Below are positions 1-8,349 of a stretch of 64,000 bases of DNA, in pieces. The DNA is from an uncultured Eggerthellaceae bacterium (GTDB lineage Bacteria > Actinomycetota > Coriobacteriia > Coriobacteriales > Eggerthellaceae), in assembly GCA_910588985.1 (NCBI GenBank), contig CAJURO010000006.1:1-64000 (forward strand), read 5' to 3'. The notes beneath the pieces were generated by a model. That model searched no databases. It worked only from the letters and a program-made list of their open reading frames with translations, and was not told where the DNA came from. Numbering within the stretch: the first letter of the stretch is position 1; each line of letters starts with the position of its first letter. Both the position numbers and the translations under genes were made by a program.

Positions 1-164
1 ATGCCAACGAGAATCGCATATTCAGTCGTACCCTGCGCCCGTTCACACGCAAGCTTTGCATGCAGATCAGTCCATGCTTGGATTTGCTTCCTCCACGCAC
101 GCTCTCTAATTCGATCGAGCCTCGCTTTCATCAAGCATCGCTTACCGTTGACTACTGATCTCAT
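1..164 (-). CDS. Flp/Tad-type pilin precursor, cut by the window edge
   Basis: This partial gene reads off the left edge; 54 full codons are visible. The ATG at 164-162 is preceded by a strong ribosome site (GGAAAGGAG) 5 bases upstream. The visible protein is short and basic, then reads AQGTTEYAILVG, the classic Flp prepilin junction: small residues, then Glu-Tyr at +5/+6 of the mature pilin, then the start of the hydrophobic helix. A prepilin peptidase would cut before this segment. It lies 59 bases downstream of tadC in the same direction, so it is probably the last or near-last gene of the Tad operon. The hydrophobic helix and C-terminus are outside the window, so it could instead be a Flp-like minor pseudopilin (TadE type). 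Confidence 0.75.
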   Translation of the reverse strand, partial: MRSVVNGKRCLMKARLDRIRERAWRKQIQAWTDLHAKLACERAQGTTEYAILVG

Positions 165-223
165 GATTGCTCCTTTCCCGTTCCGATTTTTTCTCTCAGG
201 CGCTTATCGCCTAGCATGCTCTT

Positions 224-1165
224 TCATACGACACCTCCCATAAGCTCCAAGAGCACTGGTCCAAGCACCACGATCAACATTGCAGGCAGAATGAGCGTGC
301 TCGTTGGGATCATCATCTTCACTGGAGCCTTCGCGATCTGCTCTTCCTTACGTGCGCGATAGATGCTCCGCGCCTCTCGGGCGTCATCTTCAAGATTCGA
401 CACCATCGAAGAGCCGAATCGCACTGATCGGATCATCGTCTCTATCACACGTCCGAAAATGGCAGAGTCATACGACGCAGCTACATGTCGCAATGCTTCA
501 TCGCGGCGCTCAAGTCCAGACTCCCACTGGCATTGCGCAAGACTGATCTCATGCGCGAGGATCGTGGTGAAGTGACTTGAGTACAACTTGAGACTTGCAT
601 CGAATGAAAGGCCACTGCGCATCCCGAGCGCTATGACATCAAGCATCTCGGGAAGATGCTCCTCCATCTGCAAGGAGCGCCACACGACACGATGACCAAC
701 CGCACGCGATGGCAGTATCCAGCCAAAGATGAATCCCGCAAACAGGAGAAGCAGCCCCAATTCTGTTGAGAAGACGAGTCCGATCACTAAAGCAACGAGC
801 CCAACAATCACTGCAAGGCGTATGCGCGCTTCAACGAACGCGTCAACCTTGACGCACCCACGCAATCCCGCCCGATCCTGACGAGCGATGAATGCCTTTC
901 CTGCACTTGCAAGCACGATCTCGGGAAGGTGCCTTCTCTTTACAGCATATGACTGCGTAAGCGTCTCCATGTATCCGATTGTCTTGTCATAGAGCGTTGC
1001 AGGATCGTTCTCATCAGGAATCCGCTCATTCAGCAAGCTCTCCTTGACTGTCTGAGCATGACGTTGTTTTTGCATCATGAGCGCAAAGAAACGGTAGAAG
1101 CTATAGCCAGAGGCGAACGCGAAGATGGCGCCCATATATGTCATGCTAATGATCGAAGCACCCAT
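224..1165 (-). CDS. tadC: TadC-like type II secretion system F-domain inner membrane protein
   Basis: This is a 313-residue membrane platform protein of the Tad/Flp pilus machine. It has an N-terminal membrane segment (about 7-28), a central hydrophobic pair (about 113-155), a cytoplasmic F-domain with the EEHLPEMLDVIALGMRSG stretch near 167-184, and a C-terminal membrane segment (about 283-310). This is the TM-cytoplasmic-TM layout of T2SSF proteins. It follows tadB by four bases, so the two are translationally close and probably work as a TadB/TadC pair that couples the TadA motor to pilin insertion. Family assignment is firm; the C versus B label rests on gene order and on the longer N-terminal part. 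Confidence 0.88.
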   Translation of the reverse strand: MGASIISMTYMGAIFAFASGYSFYRFFALMMQKQRHAQTVKESLLNERIPDENDPATLYDKTIGYMETLTQSYAVKRRHLPEIVLASAGKAFIARQDRAGLRGCVKVDAFVEARIRLAVIVGLVALVIGLVFSTELGLLLLFAGFIFGWILPSRAVGHRVVWRSLQMEEHLPEMLDVIALGMRSGLSFDASLKLYSSHFTTILAHEISLAQCQWESGLERRDEALRHVAASYDSAIFGRVIETMIRSVRFGSSMVSNLEDDAREARSIYRARKEEQIAKAPVKMMIPTSTLILPAMLIVVLGPVLLELMGGVV

Positions 1166-1169
1166 GCGA

Positions 1170-2135
1170 TCACCTCACATCGATGGCGAGCATATGACGT
1201 ACCGTCAATACGCCTGTAACCTGCATCACAAGAGCAATCGCCAAAAGTGCGATCCCGATCGGACTCGCAAAGAAAGGAGCCAAGAACCCTGGGCTCATCA
1301 AAGAGAAGAAGGCAACCAGGACGAAGGGCATGATGGTCACAATGCTCGCAGAGAGCTTAGCTTGCGCAGTTTGCACGCGCAGCGAGCGCATGAGATCCAA
1401 TTCGCTCTCGATCGAATCCTTCGCCGATTCAAGAACGGGAGCCAAGCTGCCGCCGCTTTGGTGTTGGATATCGAGCGCAACGGCAATGAAGGAAAGCTCA
1501 GGTACCTGCGAATTCGATTGCAGGACCATCAATGCCTCCGTTGTTGTCGCCCCCATCTCTAGTCGTTGCGCAGCGATACGAAAAAGCTGCCCTATTCGTC
1601 CTTTCATCTCGCGTGAAGCCTGTTGCAATGTCTGCACGAGCGACGATCCCGAGCGGAAGCACGTTGCGAGCAAGCGAAGCGCTTCGGGGACGCTTTCACG
1701 CATTTTAATGTTCTGCTCATCTGTGTGCCTCTTGACGTACACGGATGCAAGAACAACTGCAAGGCAGCCGATCGCTATGCCAAAAGCAATCGAGTGCGCC
1801 AGCAACCCTGAGATGGATGCACTTAAAAGACTCGCGCCAAGCATCACAGACACCAAGGACACATCTGTGATCGCAACACCGCACTCATCAAGCATCAGCA
1901 CAGCATTTGCTGCTGATGTATGCACGTACTTGATGCGAAGAAGGAGTGTCGCTGGTTTACGAAGAAAGCCGATCCCGTTTTGCATCTGAAGGAGCAACGC
2001 TCGCTTTCGTGTCGGCATAAGGAGCGTCGTTGCTGCGTTCCTGCGCTGCACTTTCAGGAAAATACCTTCGCCAAGGAAGACCCCTGCAGCTACAGCCAGA
2101 AGACCTGCGATCACAATCCACATGACGTCTTCCAT
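1170..2135 (-). CDS. tadB: TadB-like type II secretion system F-domain protein
   Basis: This is a 321-residue inner-membrane protein with an N-terminal membrane helix (about 5-25), two helices around 95-130, a cytoplasmic T2SSF domain containing PEALRLLATCFRSGSSL (about 149-165), and two C-terminal helices (about 260-320). It is one of two paralogous platform proteins of the Tad system. The chosen ATG overlaps the end of tadA by 25 bases; a second ATG four codons later (2123) has an equally good upstream purine stretch and would shorten the overlap to 13. The overlap suggests translational coupling with the motor ATPase. Confidence 0.88.
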   Translation of the reverse strand: MEDVMWIVIAGLLAVAAGVFLGEGIFLKVQRRNAATTLLMPTRKRALLLQMQNGIGFLRKPATLLLRIKYVHTSAANAVLMLDECGVAITDVSLVSVMLGASLLSASISGLLAHSIAFGIAIGCLAVVLASVYVKRHTDEQNIKMRESVPEALRLLATCFRSGSSLVQTLQQASREMKGRIGQLFRIAAQRLEMGATTTEALMVLQSNSQVPELSFIAVALDIQHQSGGSLAPVLESAKDSIESELDLMRSLRVQTAQAKLSASIVTIMPFVLVAFFSLMSPGFLAPFFASPIGIALLAIALVMQVTGVLTVRHMLAIDVR

Positions 2136-3439
2136 GCGCTCACCGCCTCAAACGAAGGATCCACCGAGTTGCCCTCGATGCCTGCAAGAAACAGAGGAGT
2201 CGCTGTCCACCTTCCCTCATCTTCGAATTCTTCTCGCGCGAATATTCGATGCATCGAACACGAGCTCTTCTCTCGGTCGTAGGAGACCTCGGCGACGGCG
2301 CAGAGAAAACGCCGACCTTGAGCATCGCGTTTCACTTGAACGATGTAGTCGAATGCGCTTCCGATCTGAGCTTCGATCGCATCTAAAGGAAGATCGACGG
2401 CATACCGAACCATGGTCACCATACGCTCGATAACATCCTCGGGGGAATTCGCATGCAGCGTTGTCAGGGAACCATCGTGACCCGTGAGCATCGCCTGCAA
2501 CATATCGAGAGCTTCGCCACTTCGACACTCGCCAACGATGATGCGATCTGGCCTCATCCTCAAAGCGTTCACGACAAGCTCGCGTATCGTGATCTCCCCT
2601 TCACCTTCCGCATTGCGCGGTCGAGCCTCCATGCGGACAACGTGATGGTGTCCTCCGAATTTGAGCTCAGCGGAATCCTCGATGGTGATGATCCTTTCAT
2701 CAGGAGAGATCAGGAGCGAAAAGGCATTCAACAACGTTGTCTTGCCGCTTCCTGTTCCTCCAGATACCACCACATTCTTGCGAAGCGTTATCAACCAAGC
2801 TAAAAAGAGGCTCATGCGTGCATCAAACGAATGCGCTGCTTCCATCTCCTCAAGGGTCATGACATGTCGCGTGAACGCGCGGATGGTCAAATGCGGTCCA
2901 TCAGGTGTGATCGGTGGCAGCACTGCATGCACGCGATGCCCTTGAGGAAGACGGGCGTTCACCATGGGTGACTGCTCGTCGATGCGCCTTCCAAGCGGCC
3001 CGATGATACGGTCGATCATCACGCGAACCTGGTCATCGCTTTCGAAGGCAAGGTCGCTCTTGATGAGCTTGCCTTCCTTCTCGAAGAAGATGCTCTTCGA
3101 ACCATTCACCATGATCTCGGTGATGCTCTCGTCCTCGATGAGTCCCTCGATCGGCCCCATTCCGAATACGACATCGATGAGCTCTTCGACCAGCTGCCGC
3201 TTCTCCACTCCCGAGAGAGAAGCCCACTTTTGCTCTGCAAGCACATGGCGACAGGATGATCTCAGCTCATTTCGTGCCCGTTGAGGGTTATCGACCATGA
3301 TCGCAGCTATTGCTTCAAGCGATGTCCACGCCTTGACATCCTGTCTGAGCTCTTCAACACCAAGCCGTTGCGTATTTTCACTCTGCGAGGAAGCAGCGTT
3401 GAGGACCTCCACTTCGCGTACTCGTTCTATGAGTGTCAT
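2111..3439 (-). CDS. tadA: TadA/CpaF family pilus assembly ATPase
   Basis: This 442-residue secretion ATPase powers Flp pilus assembly and retraction as a cytoplasmic hexamer. The N-terminal domain (about 75-190) carries the CpaF-type segment FGMGPIEGL (92-100). The motor domain has a Walker A GGTGSGKTT (227-235), an Asp box ITIEDSAEL (251-259), a Walker B-type IIVGECRSGEALDMLQAM (300-317) and a His box TTLHA (326-330), all intact. The start overlaps the end of the cpaE/tadZ gene by four bases (ATGA), a mark of coupled translation. All family residues expected for activity are present. Confidence 0.95.
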   Translation of the reverse strand: MTLIERVREVEVLNAASSQSENTQRLGVEELRQDVKAWTSLEAIAAIMVDNPQRARNELRSSCRHVLAEQKWASLSGVEKRQLVEELIDVVFGMGPIEGLIEDESITEIMVNGSKSIFFEKEGKLIKSDLAFESDDQVRVMIDRIIGPLGRRIDEQSPMVNARLPQGHRVHAVLPPITPDGPHLTIRAFTRHVMTLEEMEAAHSFDARMSLFLAWLITLRKNVVVSGGTGSGKTTLLNAFSLLISPDERIITIEDSAELKFGGHHHVVRMEARPRNAEGEGEITIRELVVNALRMRPDRIIVGECRSGEALDMLQAMLTGHDGSLTTLHANSPEDVIERMVTMVRYAVDLPLDAIEAQIGSAFDYIVQVKRDAQGRRFLCAVAEVSYDREKSSCSMHRIFAREEFEDEGRWTATPLFLAGIEGNSVDPSFEAVSAWKTSCGL

Positions 3440-4983
3440 GGTCTATCACCTCCCTCGTGCACCAATGAGCTATGTCCTCTTTGCGAATGCGATTTCTGTC
3501 CCTCGTTTAGCGCGGGCAACATCTCTTGGCTTCCTCTGCGTTTTCGAGAGCGCTTTGAATGTGCTCCAGCACGAAGCGGAACCTGCTTATCGCCTTTCTG
3601 TGAAAAGCTATCGTTCGCATGAGGCAAAGCGATCTCATCGAGGATGGCTGAGACGCCTTTGAGCATCTCGTTCTTGGTTGCGCAAAGCTCGCTCGCCATC
3701 CCAGCACCAAGCAATTCCTCAACCTCATGACCACCATCCTTGATCTCAACGACATGCACTCCCTGCAATGCGATCGCAATATCAATCCCTGTGAAAAGCG
3801 CATCTCGTGCACATCTGTTGAGCGCGAAGAGGAACGAGCGTGTTGCAATGCCCATGCGCGCACAGAGCTCAAGGGCGTGCTTGCAAGCGAATACCGAAGA
3901 AGCTCTTTGGTCGATCAAGAAGATCGGACTCGGGCTTCGTTCGAGGAGGAGCGCTTGATGCTCACCCCAAAGCGATCCCGTATTCACTACGAGCACGTCA
4001 AAAAGATTCAAGCAGCGCTCGATCACTTCACCGACATGGTCATAGATGAGCTCGGCTTGCTCCAGGCGCTTCGGCGCCGCTATGAGAACAGGAGCTGACA
4101 CGGACCCTTTTCCCTTGGTGGAATCGTGCTTCATGGAATCCAGAAGGGCGGCATCAGAAAGAACATCATCGATGCTTGCCTGGACTATCGGACTGAGCAA
4201 GCGACCCATATCGCCAAACTGAAGATCCAGATCGAGCACCGCAGTGCAGATGCCTCGATCAGCAAGCATCATTGCCAGCACAGCCGCTATGGTGCTCTTT
4301 CCTGATCCTCCGCTTCCGCTCATGATCGGCAAGAGCAAGCCGCGTTCGCCCTTTTGGTCGATCTCGAAGGACGTCCTCTCAAACCAAGAGGGCAGAGCAT
4401 GGTGCGTCGCCTGAGGACCCGTTGGCGCGTTCTCCAGAAAGGCAATCTGGTCTGGAGGCTTTTGTTGGCTTGGTTCAGACTTCGATGCCTTGCGGCTAAC
4501 CTCTCCCTCAAGCCTGATCTCAGGAACACATGAAGCGAGAGATGCCTTGCGAGCAACATAGGCTGCTTCTCCGCCAAGTGCGCTGTGCTGACGCTCAAGC
4601 AAACGCATGTTCGTCTGAGCGAAGTGCTTCTCAAACGTAATTTCGGTCAACACGTCGCTTGCGCCAACCGCTGTTGCATTGCTCAAGAATGACCCTGATG
4701 GGGAGGATGCGATGAGCATGATGGTCGCATCCGCTCGATCCTTATGAATGGCTGCTGCAAGATTCAAGGCAGATACCTCATCGGTCGATGACACCCAAAT
4801 CTCTTCAAGATCCCTCTTCTCACGCGCTATCGCCCGAGCCTCTTCAGCGCATGTGCTCGTCACAAGCCACAGGCAACCATCTAGATTCCCATCCCCTAGC
4901 CCAAGCAATTGAGGATGCATGAGGCTCTCCTTGTCGGCACAGAGAAGAATCTTTTGGATGAGGGCGCTTTTCCTAGTCTCCAT
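3436..4983 (-). CDS. cpaE: CpaE/TadZ-like pilus localisation ATPase (MinD/ParA superfamily)
   Basis: This is a protein of about 515 residues. The first part (about 10-150) is a receiver-like domain. After a low-complexity linker comes a MinD/ParA-type ATPase with the P-loop GSGGSGKST (about 223-231) and a switch region DLDLQFGDMG (about 251-260). The signature lysine of the deviant Walker A motif (KGGxGK) is replaced by serine, so nucleotide-driven dimerisation may be altered. CpaE/TadZ proteins place the Tad machine in the cell. The ATG at 4983 is chosen over longer in-frame starts because it has the site GGAAGAGG about 9 bases upstream and overlaps cpaB by only 11 bases; the longest frame (from 5043) would overlap by 71. 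The C-terminus is basic and Ser/Lys/Arg-rich. Confidence 0.85.
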   Translation of the reverse strand: METRKSALIQKILLCADKESLMHPQLLGLGDGNLDGCLWLVTSTCAEEARAIAREKRDLEEIWVSSTDEVSALNLAAAIHKDRADATIMLIASSPSGSFLSNATAVGASDVLTEITFEKHFAQTNMRLLERQHSALGGEAAYVARKASLASCVPEIRLEGEVSRKASKSEPSQQKPPDQIAFLENAPTGPQATHHALPSWFERTSFEIDQKGERGLLLPIMSGSGGSGKSTIAAVLAMMLADRGICTAVLDLDLQFGDMGRLLSPIVQASIDDVLSDAALLDSMKHDSTKGKGSVSAPVLIAAPKRLEQAELIYDHVGEVIERCLNLFDVLVVNTGSLWGEHQALLLERSPSPIFLIDQRASSVFACKHALELCARMGIATRSFLFALNRCARDALFTGIDIAIALQGVHVVEIKDGGHEVEELLGAGMASELCATKNEMLKGVSAILDEIALPHANDSFSQKGDKQVPLRAGAHSKRSRKRRGSQEMLPALNEGQKSHSQRGHSSLVHEGGDRP

Positions 4984-5695
4984 CGCGCCCATCCTCTTCC
5001 GACGATCGAGCACGGTCATCCGCCTCATCGCCGTCGGTTGCACGGGCAGCCTCAGAAGGAAGGACGAAATAGATCTGAAGGTTCTGCGCGGCGCTCACCA
5101 GCTCCTCGACCTTTGCGGGCGAGACCGCAAGGGTGATCCAAGCATTTTGAGATGCAACGCCCTCGCCCGTTGAGCTTGTTGCGATGATCGAAACGGAGGT
5201 GGCTATCCTGCTCGTCGAGTTAGCGCCCGTAGCATAGACATCGACGCACATACCAGGTTTGAGAGCACCACCCACTGCTTGCACGTCTTGAGTTGGCACA
5301 GAGATCGCGCTTAGACCATCTGGAACTTCGATGTCAGATGACTCTGTTCCAAATCGCAAAGAGGAGAGGACTTCACCGGCAAGGATAGTCGAACCAACTT
5401 GCTTTCCGATCGCATCTTTCCTGTCGGTTATCGCATTTTGGGGGAGAAGCGTTGCGATCCAGGTCTTTGTCTCGATATCGCTCTCGGAGATGATCTGACC
5501 CGCGCGAATGTCTCGCTTTGCGACGCAAACATCTATCTGATCGCCGCCGTACTTTGCAAGCATTTCAGCTTGCGCAATACGAGCCTGCTGATCAACCTGC
5601 ATTGCATAGAGTCCTACGCAAAGCGCACAACCGAGCCCGCAGATAAGACCGATGAGCATTGATCTGTTCCGTTTGGTGATCTTGATCTTCGCCAC
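4973..5695 (-). CDS. cpaB: CpaB/RcpC family Flp pilus assembly protein (SAF domain)
   Basis: This 240-residue protein has a signal anchor (about 13-33) and a SAF domain beginning at VCVAKRDIRAGQIISESDIE (about 56-75), followed by a second beta-rich RcpC domain. In Tad systems this protein sits outside the membrane and helps assemble the pilus. The start codon is GTG with the site GAGGTGG just upstream. It is the first gene of the operon, and no other gene shares its upstream region of nearly 400 bases. The tail (about 215-240) is very acidic and overlaps the cpaE start. No secretin (CpaC/RcpA) gene is seen, as expected for a single-membrane cell. Confidence 0.85.
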   Translation of the reverse strand: MAKIKITKRNRSMLIGLICGLGCALCVGLYAMQVDQQARIAQAEMLAKYGGDQIDVCVAKRDIRAGQIISESDIETKTWIATLLPQNAITDRKDAIGKQVGSTILAGEVLSSLRFGTESSDIEVPDGLSAISVPTQDVQAVGGALKPGMCVDVYATGANSTSRIATSVSIIATSSTGEGVASQNAWITLAVSPAKVEELVSAAQNLQIYFVLPSEAARATDGDEADDRARSSEEDGRDGD

Positions 5696-5914
5696 ACGCC
5701 ACCTCGTTTCGATTACGAAGCCTAGTGTGACGAGATGTTCTTTCCAAAAGATAGAAGATGATCAAACAAAGCGCTGTTCGATCCTTGCCCACCAAGCAGG
5801 GCAAGCCCGCCCCTTTCGCATGCAGATCTAACTAGATCCTTGCCTCATCCATACCTCAATCAAACCCTCAGTTGCGTCATATCCTCTTGGCGATGCGGGC
5901 TCTCTCTAGGATTA

Positions 5915-5990
5915 GACTCTGTTAGCTCAGCTGGACACACAATGGATTGTCATTTGATGAGCGAAAGCCTCGCTGCACCATCGCTTCAAA
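5915..5990 (+). repeat. Truncated, degenerate copy of the dispersed hairpin element (copy B)
   Basis: From GACTCTGTTAG at 5915 the sequence runs parallel to the left half of the full element at 42890 (terminal repeat, then CACAATGGATTG, then a GAAAG and CTCGC-like core) with many substitutions. It stops matching near 5990, before the right arm. It appears to be a decayed half-copy. It starts with a stretch that mimics a tRNA D-arm but has no other tRNA parts. Confidence 0.6.
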
Positions 5991-6007
5991 CCCCTGTTTG
6001 ACAACAC

Positions 6008-6033
6008 AAAAAAGCCCCCTCCGAAGAGGGGGC
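6008..6033 (-). terminator. Intrinsic terminator of the MFS carrier gene
   Basis: Read on the minus strand: a perfect 8-bp stem GCCCCCTC/GAGGGGGC with a four-base loop, followed by six T. It lies about 50 bases after the stop codon of the MFS gene ending at 6084. Confidence 0.9.
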
Positions 6034-6083
6034 CAAGCGTTCAGGACGAAGCCTGAAACAGTGCTTGTATCAAAGGCTGGTCA

Positions 6084-7787
6084 TTAAACCTCGCGCTGAC
6101 CTGCTGCCTTCTCCTTGGAGAGCTGCATGCCACCATAGATGAAGAAGAACAGGAACGGGAGGATAACAGCAACGACCATGATCGGCAGAGCATAGGACTG
6201 CTTGCTGAAGCCAGGAATGGCAAGCGGCAGAACGATGCAAGCGATGAAGTTGATTGCAATGATGACGCACATGATAGCGAAGCGCGTGCCACCGTCGGTC
6301 TCAGAGAACGTGGTGCCCTCTTCTTCCTCAGTAGCAAGAGCGTCCATGGACAGGCCACCTGTGTTGCGGACGAACAGAAGGGTGCAAACCAGACCAAAGG
6401 CGAAGACGACGATGAGCGTCAAAACAACCATCGACCAGTTCGTAGCGCCTTCAGCGGTCTGGAACATAGCCATACCAGCGATGGAGCCAAGAACGATGGA
6501 GGAGCCAGAGCCGCCGAAGCGAGCGAATGCCTGGCACCAAGAAACACCAGTGTTACGAAGCTGAGTCGGATACTGCTCAGGCATGAGCGGCTGCACGCAG
6601 GTGATAGCGTAGTTCAGGCTGAAGCCGAACAGAAGCATCAGCGCAACGCAGAGCGCCATAGCGTTCGGTGCAACGAACACAGAGCAGAGAATGACAGCAA
6701 CAATGCAGAGCACCCAGCCAGCAGCCAGAGCCTGCTTACGACCAACTTTGTCAGAAACAGCGCCAGCAGCGATGTTTGAAACGATAGCAGCAACGTTGTT
6801 CCATGTCTGAAGAGACACAGAGTCAGCAGCACTGTAGCCAACACCCTGGAACCAAGCCGGGATCCAAGCATTCATGCCATAAACGCAGAACTGACCCACG
6901 AAGTATGCAGTCCAGATAGCAGCAGTGCCGATCAGGAACTTCGAGGAGAACAGAGCTGCAGGGCCGCTTGCCTTCGGCTTCGGCGGGATGATGAGCAGGC
7001 TAGGATCGAAGGTCACATCAACGTGACGGGTAGCAGCGACCATCTGGTGCAGACGCTCGCAAGCCTTGTCAGCCATGCCATGGTTTGCATACCAGTGAGG
7101 AGTCTCATGCATGCAGAAGAACAGGATGATTCCGTAAACAATCGGAAGAGCACCGATCAGGTAGCAGAGACGCCAGTTCGCATACATGGTAGCAGTGCCA
7201 CCATCAGCAGTGGTGTACTGAACGAGATTGGTGAAGTCGCCCATGATAGGCGTGGTGGCATTCGAGATCGGGTTGCCAACGAGGCCCGCGAGAACCCAGC
7301 CAGCGACCATGAATGCCATACCGAACGTCACGAAGAAGCCGCGGTTCTTGGAAGGAATGGTCTCCGAGAACACGGTGGTGACGACCGGGATGCAGGAGCC
7401 AACGCCAAAGCCAGCGATCAGGCGGAATGCAGCGAAGAACACGAGGTCATTCGCGAACGCCTGAGGCAGCGTGAACAAACCATAGAAGATAACTGCAATG
7501 GTGAGCATCTTCTTACGGCCGATCTTGTCGGAAAGGATACCGCCGACAGCACCGCCGATAACCATGCCAAGAAGGCCCCATGTAGTGAGCGAACCCATGA
7601 GAGCGCCCGGATTGGCCACATCAGGCCAGAATGTACGGGCAACGAAGGTGTTCGTCGTGTTAACGATCATGAAGTCATAGCCGTCGAAGATCATAGCGAA
7701 TGCCATGAGGACGAAGACGACCCACGTATGACCAGAAATGCCAGCGCGGTCGATGACCTCAGATACTGTGAACTCTTTACCGTCCAT
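6084..7787 (-). CDS. MFS transporter, aromatic-acid:proton symporter-like
   Basis: This is a 12-helix major facilitator of about 567 residues. The first helix contains DGYD (residues near 36-39), a motif typical of the AAHS (aromatic acid:H+ symporter) and related sugar/acid carriers. The loop after helix 2-3 has GGILSDKIGRKK, the MFS A-motif, and a second copy GAVSDKVGRKQ starts the second half. The family imports benzoates, hydroxybenzoates and similar acids with protons; the actual substrate here is unknown. ATG 7787 is chosen because GGGGG sits five bases before it; a TTG one codon upstream is too close. It is monocistronic, with its own terminator and an inverted repeat in its leader. 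Given the molybdenum enzymes nearby, uptake of a plant phenolic or another carboxylate is plausible but unproven. Confidence 0.85.
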   Translation of the reverse strand: MDGKEFTVSEVIDRAGISGHTWVVFVLMAFAMIFDGYDFMIVNTTNTFVARTFWPDVANPGALMGSLTTWGLLGMVIGGAVGGILSDKIGRKKMLTIAVIFYGLFTLPQAFANDLVFFAAFRLIAGFGVGSCIPVVTTVFSETIPSKNRGFFVTFGMAFMVAGWVLAGLVGNPISNATTPIMGDFTNLVQYTTADGGTATMYANWRLCYLIGALPIVYGIILFFCMHETPHWYANHGMADKACERLHQMVAATRHVDVTFDPSLLIIPPKPKASGPAALFSSKFLIGTAAIWTAYFVGQFCVYGMNAWIPAWFQGVGYSAADSVSLQTWNNVAAIVSNIAAGAVSDKVGRKQALAAGWVLCIVAVILCSVFVAPNAMALCVALMLLFGFSLNYAITCVQPLMPEQYPTQLRNTGVSWCQAFARFGGSGSSIVLGSIAGMAMFQTAEGATNWSMVVLTLIVVFAFGLVCTLLFVRNTGGLSMDALATEEEEGTTFSETDGGTRFAIMCVIIAINFIACIVLPLAIPGFSKQSYALPIMVVAVILPFLFFFIYGGMQLSKEKAAGQREV

Positions 7788-7813
7788 CAATACCCCCTAG
7801 ATAAAGGAATTTA

Positions 7814-7848
7814 CATATGCGCTGCTGATGGATGATCCAACGCATATG
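7814..7848 (-). promoter_or_regulatory. Inverted repeat in the leader of the MFS carrier gene
   Basis: Perfect 8-bp arms CATATGCG (7814-7821) and CGCATATG (7841-7848) flank 19 bases that themselves contain the palindrome GGATGATCC (7830-7838). It lies 27-61 bases upstream of the MFS start codon. Further upstream on the minus strand, TTGTGC and TCTAAT are spaced 16 bases apart and could be the promoter, which would put the repeat just downstream of the transcription start. It may be a repressor operator or a leader hairpin. Confidence 0.45.
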
Positions 7849-8269
7849 CCTTGATTAGATTGGGCGAAATACCCTGCACAATAGCAAGACCAAGCTAAGG
7901 CCGTACCTACGAGATAGTCATTACGAACGCCTCAAATATCTAGGGCTGTTGAGGTGCGCGTAATAACAGCAAGCCGTTCCCTATGCGACTCGCAAACCCC
8001 CCGAAACTACGCCTCAGTCGGAAGAAGCGACTGTGCGTGTTCCTCCTTTCATTCTTCTCTCCCTCAATGACCTCCCTTACAGGAAAATGCGTGAAACTCC
8101 CGCTTGGAAATCATTATTGGAATAAGAGTATGTGATGAATACGTGTAGGTCAACAAAAAAGTGCACTTTCTTGAGCGGTATTCGAAAGAATCTAAGCGCC
8201 TAAGATTTATTTTCAAATTCATCGCCGTAAGTGGTAAGAAAATGTTATAGAATAGCTGTTTACGTCTGT
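7849..8269. other. Gene-poor region between the MFS gene and tRNA-Val
   Basis: No ORF with a credible ribosome site or protein-like composition was found on either strand. The last ~170 bases are AT-rich, and TATAGAAT (8246-8253), about 17 bases before the mature tRNA start, is a possible -10 element for tRNA-Val. No clear -35 was found. Confidence 0.4.
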
Positions 8270-8344
8270 GGTCGAGTGGCGCAGCGGGAGCGCAGGTGCC
8301 TTACAAGCACAAGGTCGGGGGTTCAAATCCCTCCTCGACCACCA
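8270..8344 (+). tRNA. tRNA-Val (anticodon TAC)
   Basis: A full cloverleaf of 75 bases including an encoded CCA end (8342-8344). The acceptor stem GGTCGAG pairs with CTCGACC. The D-arm is GCGC/GCGC-like, the anticodon loop CTTACAA gives anticodon TAC (valine), and the T-arm contains GGTTCAAATCC. The gene stands alone on the plus strand. Confidence 0.97.
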
Positions 8345-8349
8345 CTTTT

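Larger units (their letters stand above)
5696..6083. other. Intergenic region upstream of the pilus operon
   Basis: No convincing gene is seen in this stretch. It contains a perfect 7-bp-arm hairpin (arms CTTGCCC at 5784-5790 and GGGCAAG at 5799-5805, 8-base loop) of unknown role about 90 bases upstream of cpaB. It also holds a degenerate left half of the dispersed hairpin element (5915-5990) and a minus-strand terminator (6008-6033), both listed separately. No clear -10/-35 pair for the pilus operon was recognised. Confidence 0.5.

Noticed and set aside
4984..5043. The longer start for cpaE/tadZ.
   Set aside because: It would overlap cpaB by 71 bases, adds a basic stretch not typical of the family, and lacks the ribosome site seen for ATG 4983.
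5918..5960. A tRNA-like stretch (GTTAGCTCAGCTGG resembles a tRNA D-arm).
   Set aside because: No T-arm box, acceptor pairing or CCA end follows, and the sequence aligns with the left end of the hairpin element at 42890.
7023..7835. Plus-strand frame of 270 codons inside the MFS gene region.
   Set aside because: It is opposite a transporter with clear 12-helix topology; it is rich in Asp/His/Glu/Arg, as expected for a mirror of membrane codons.
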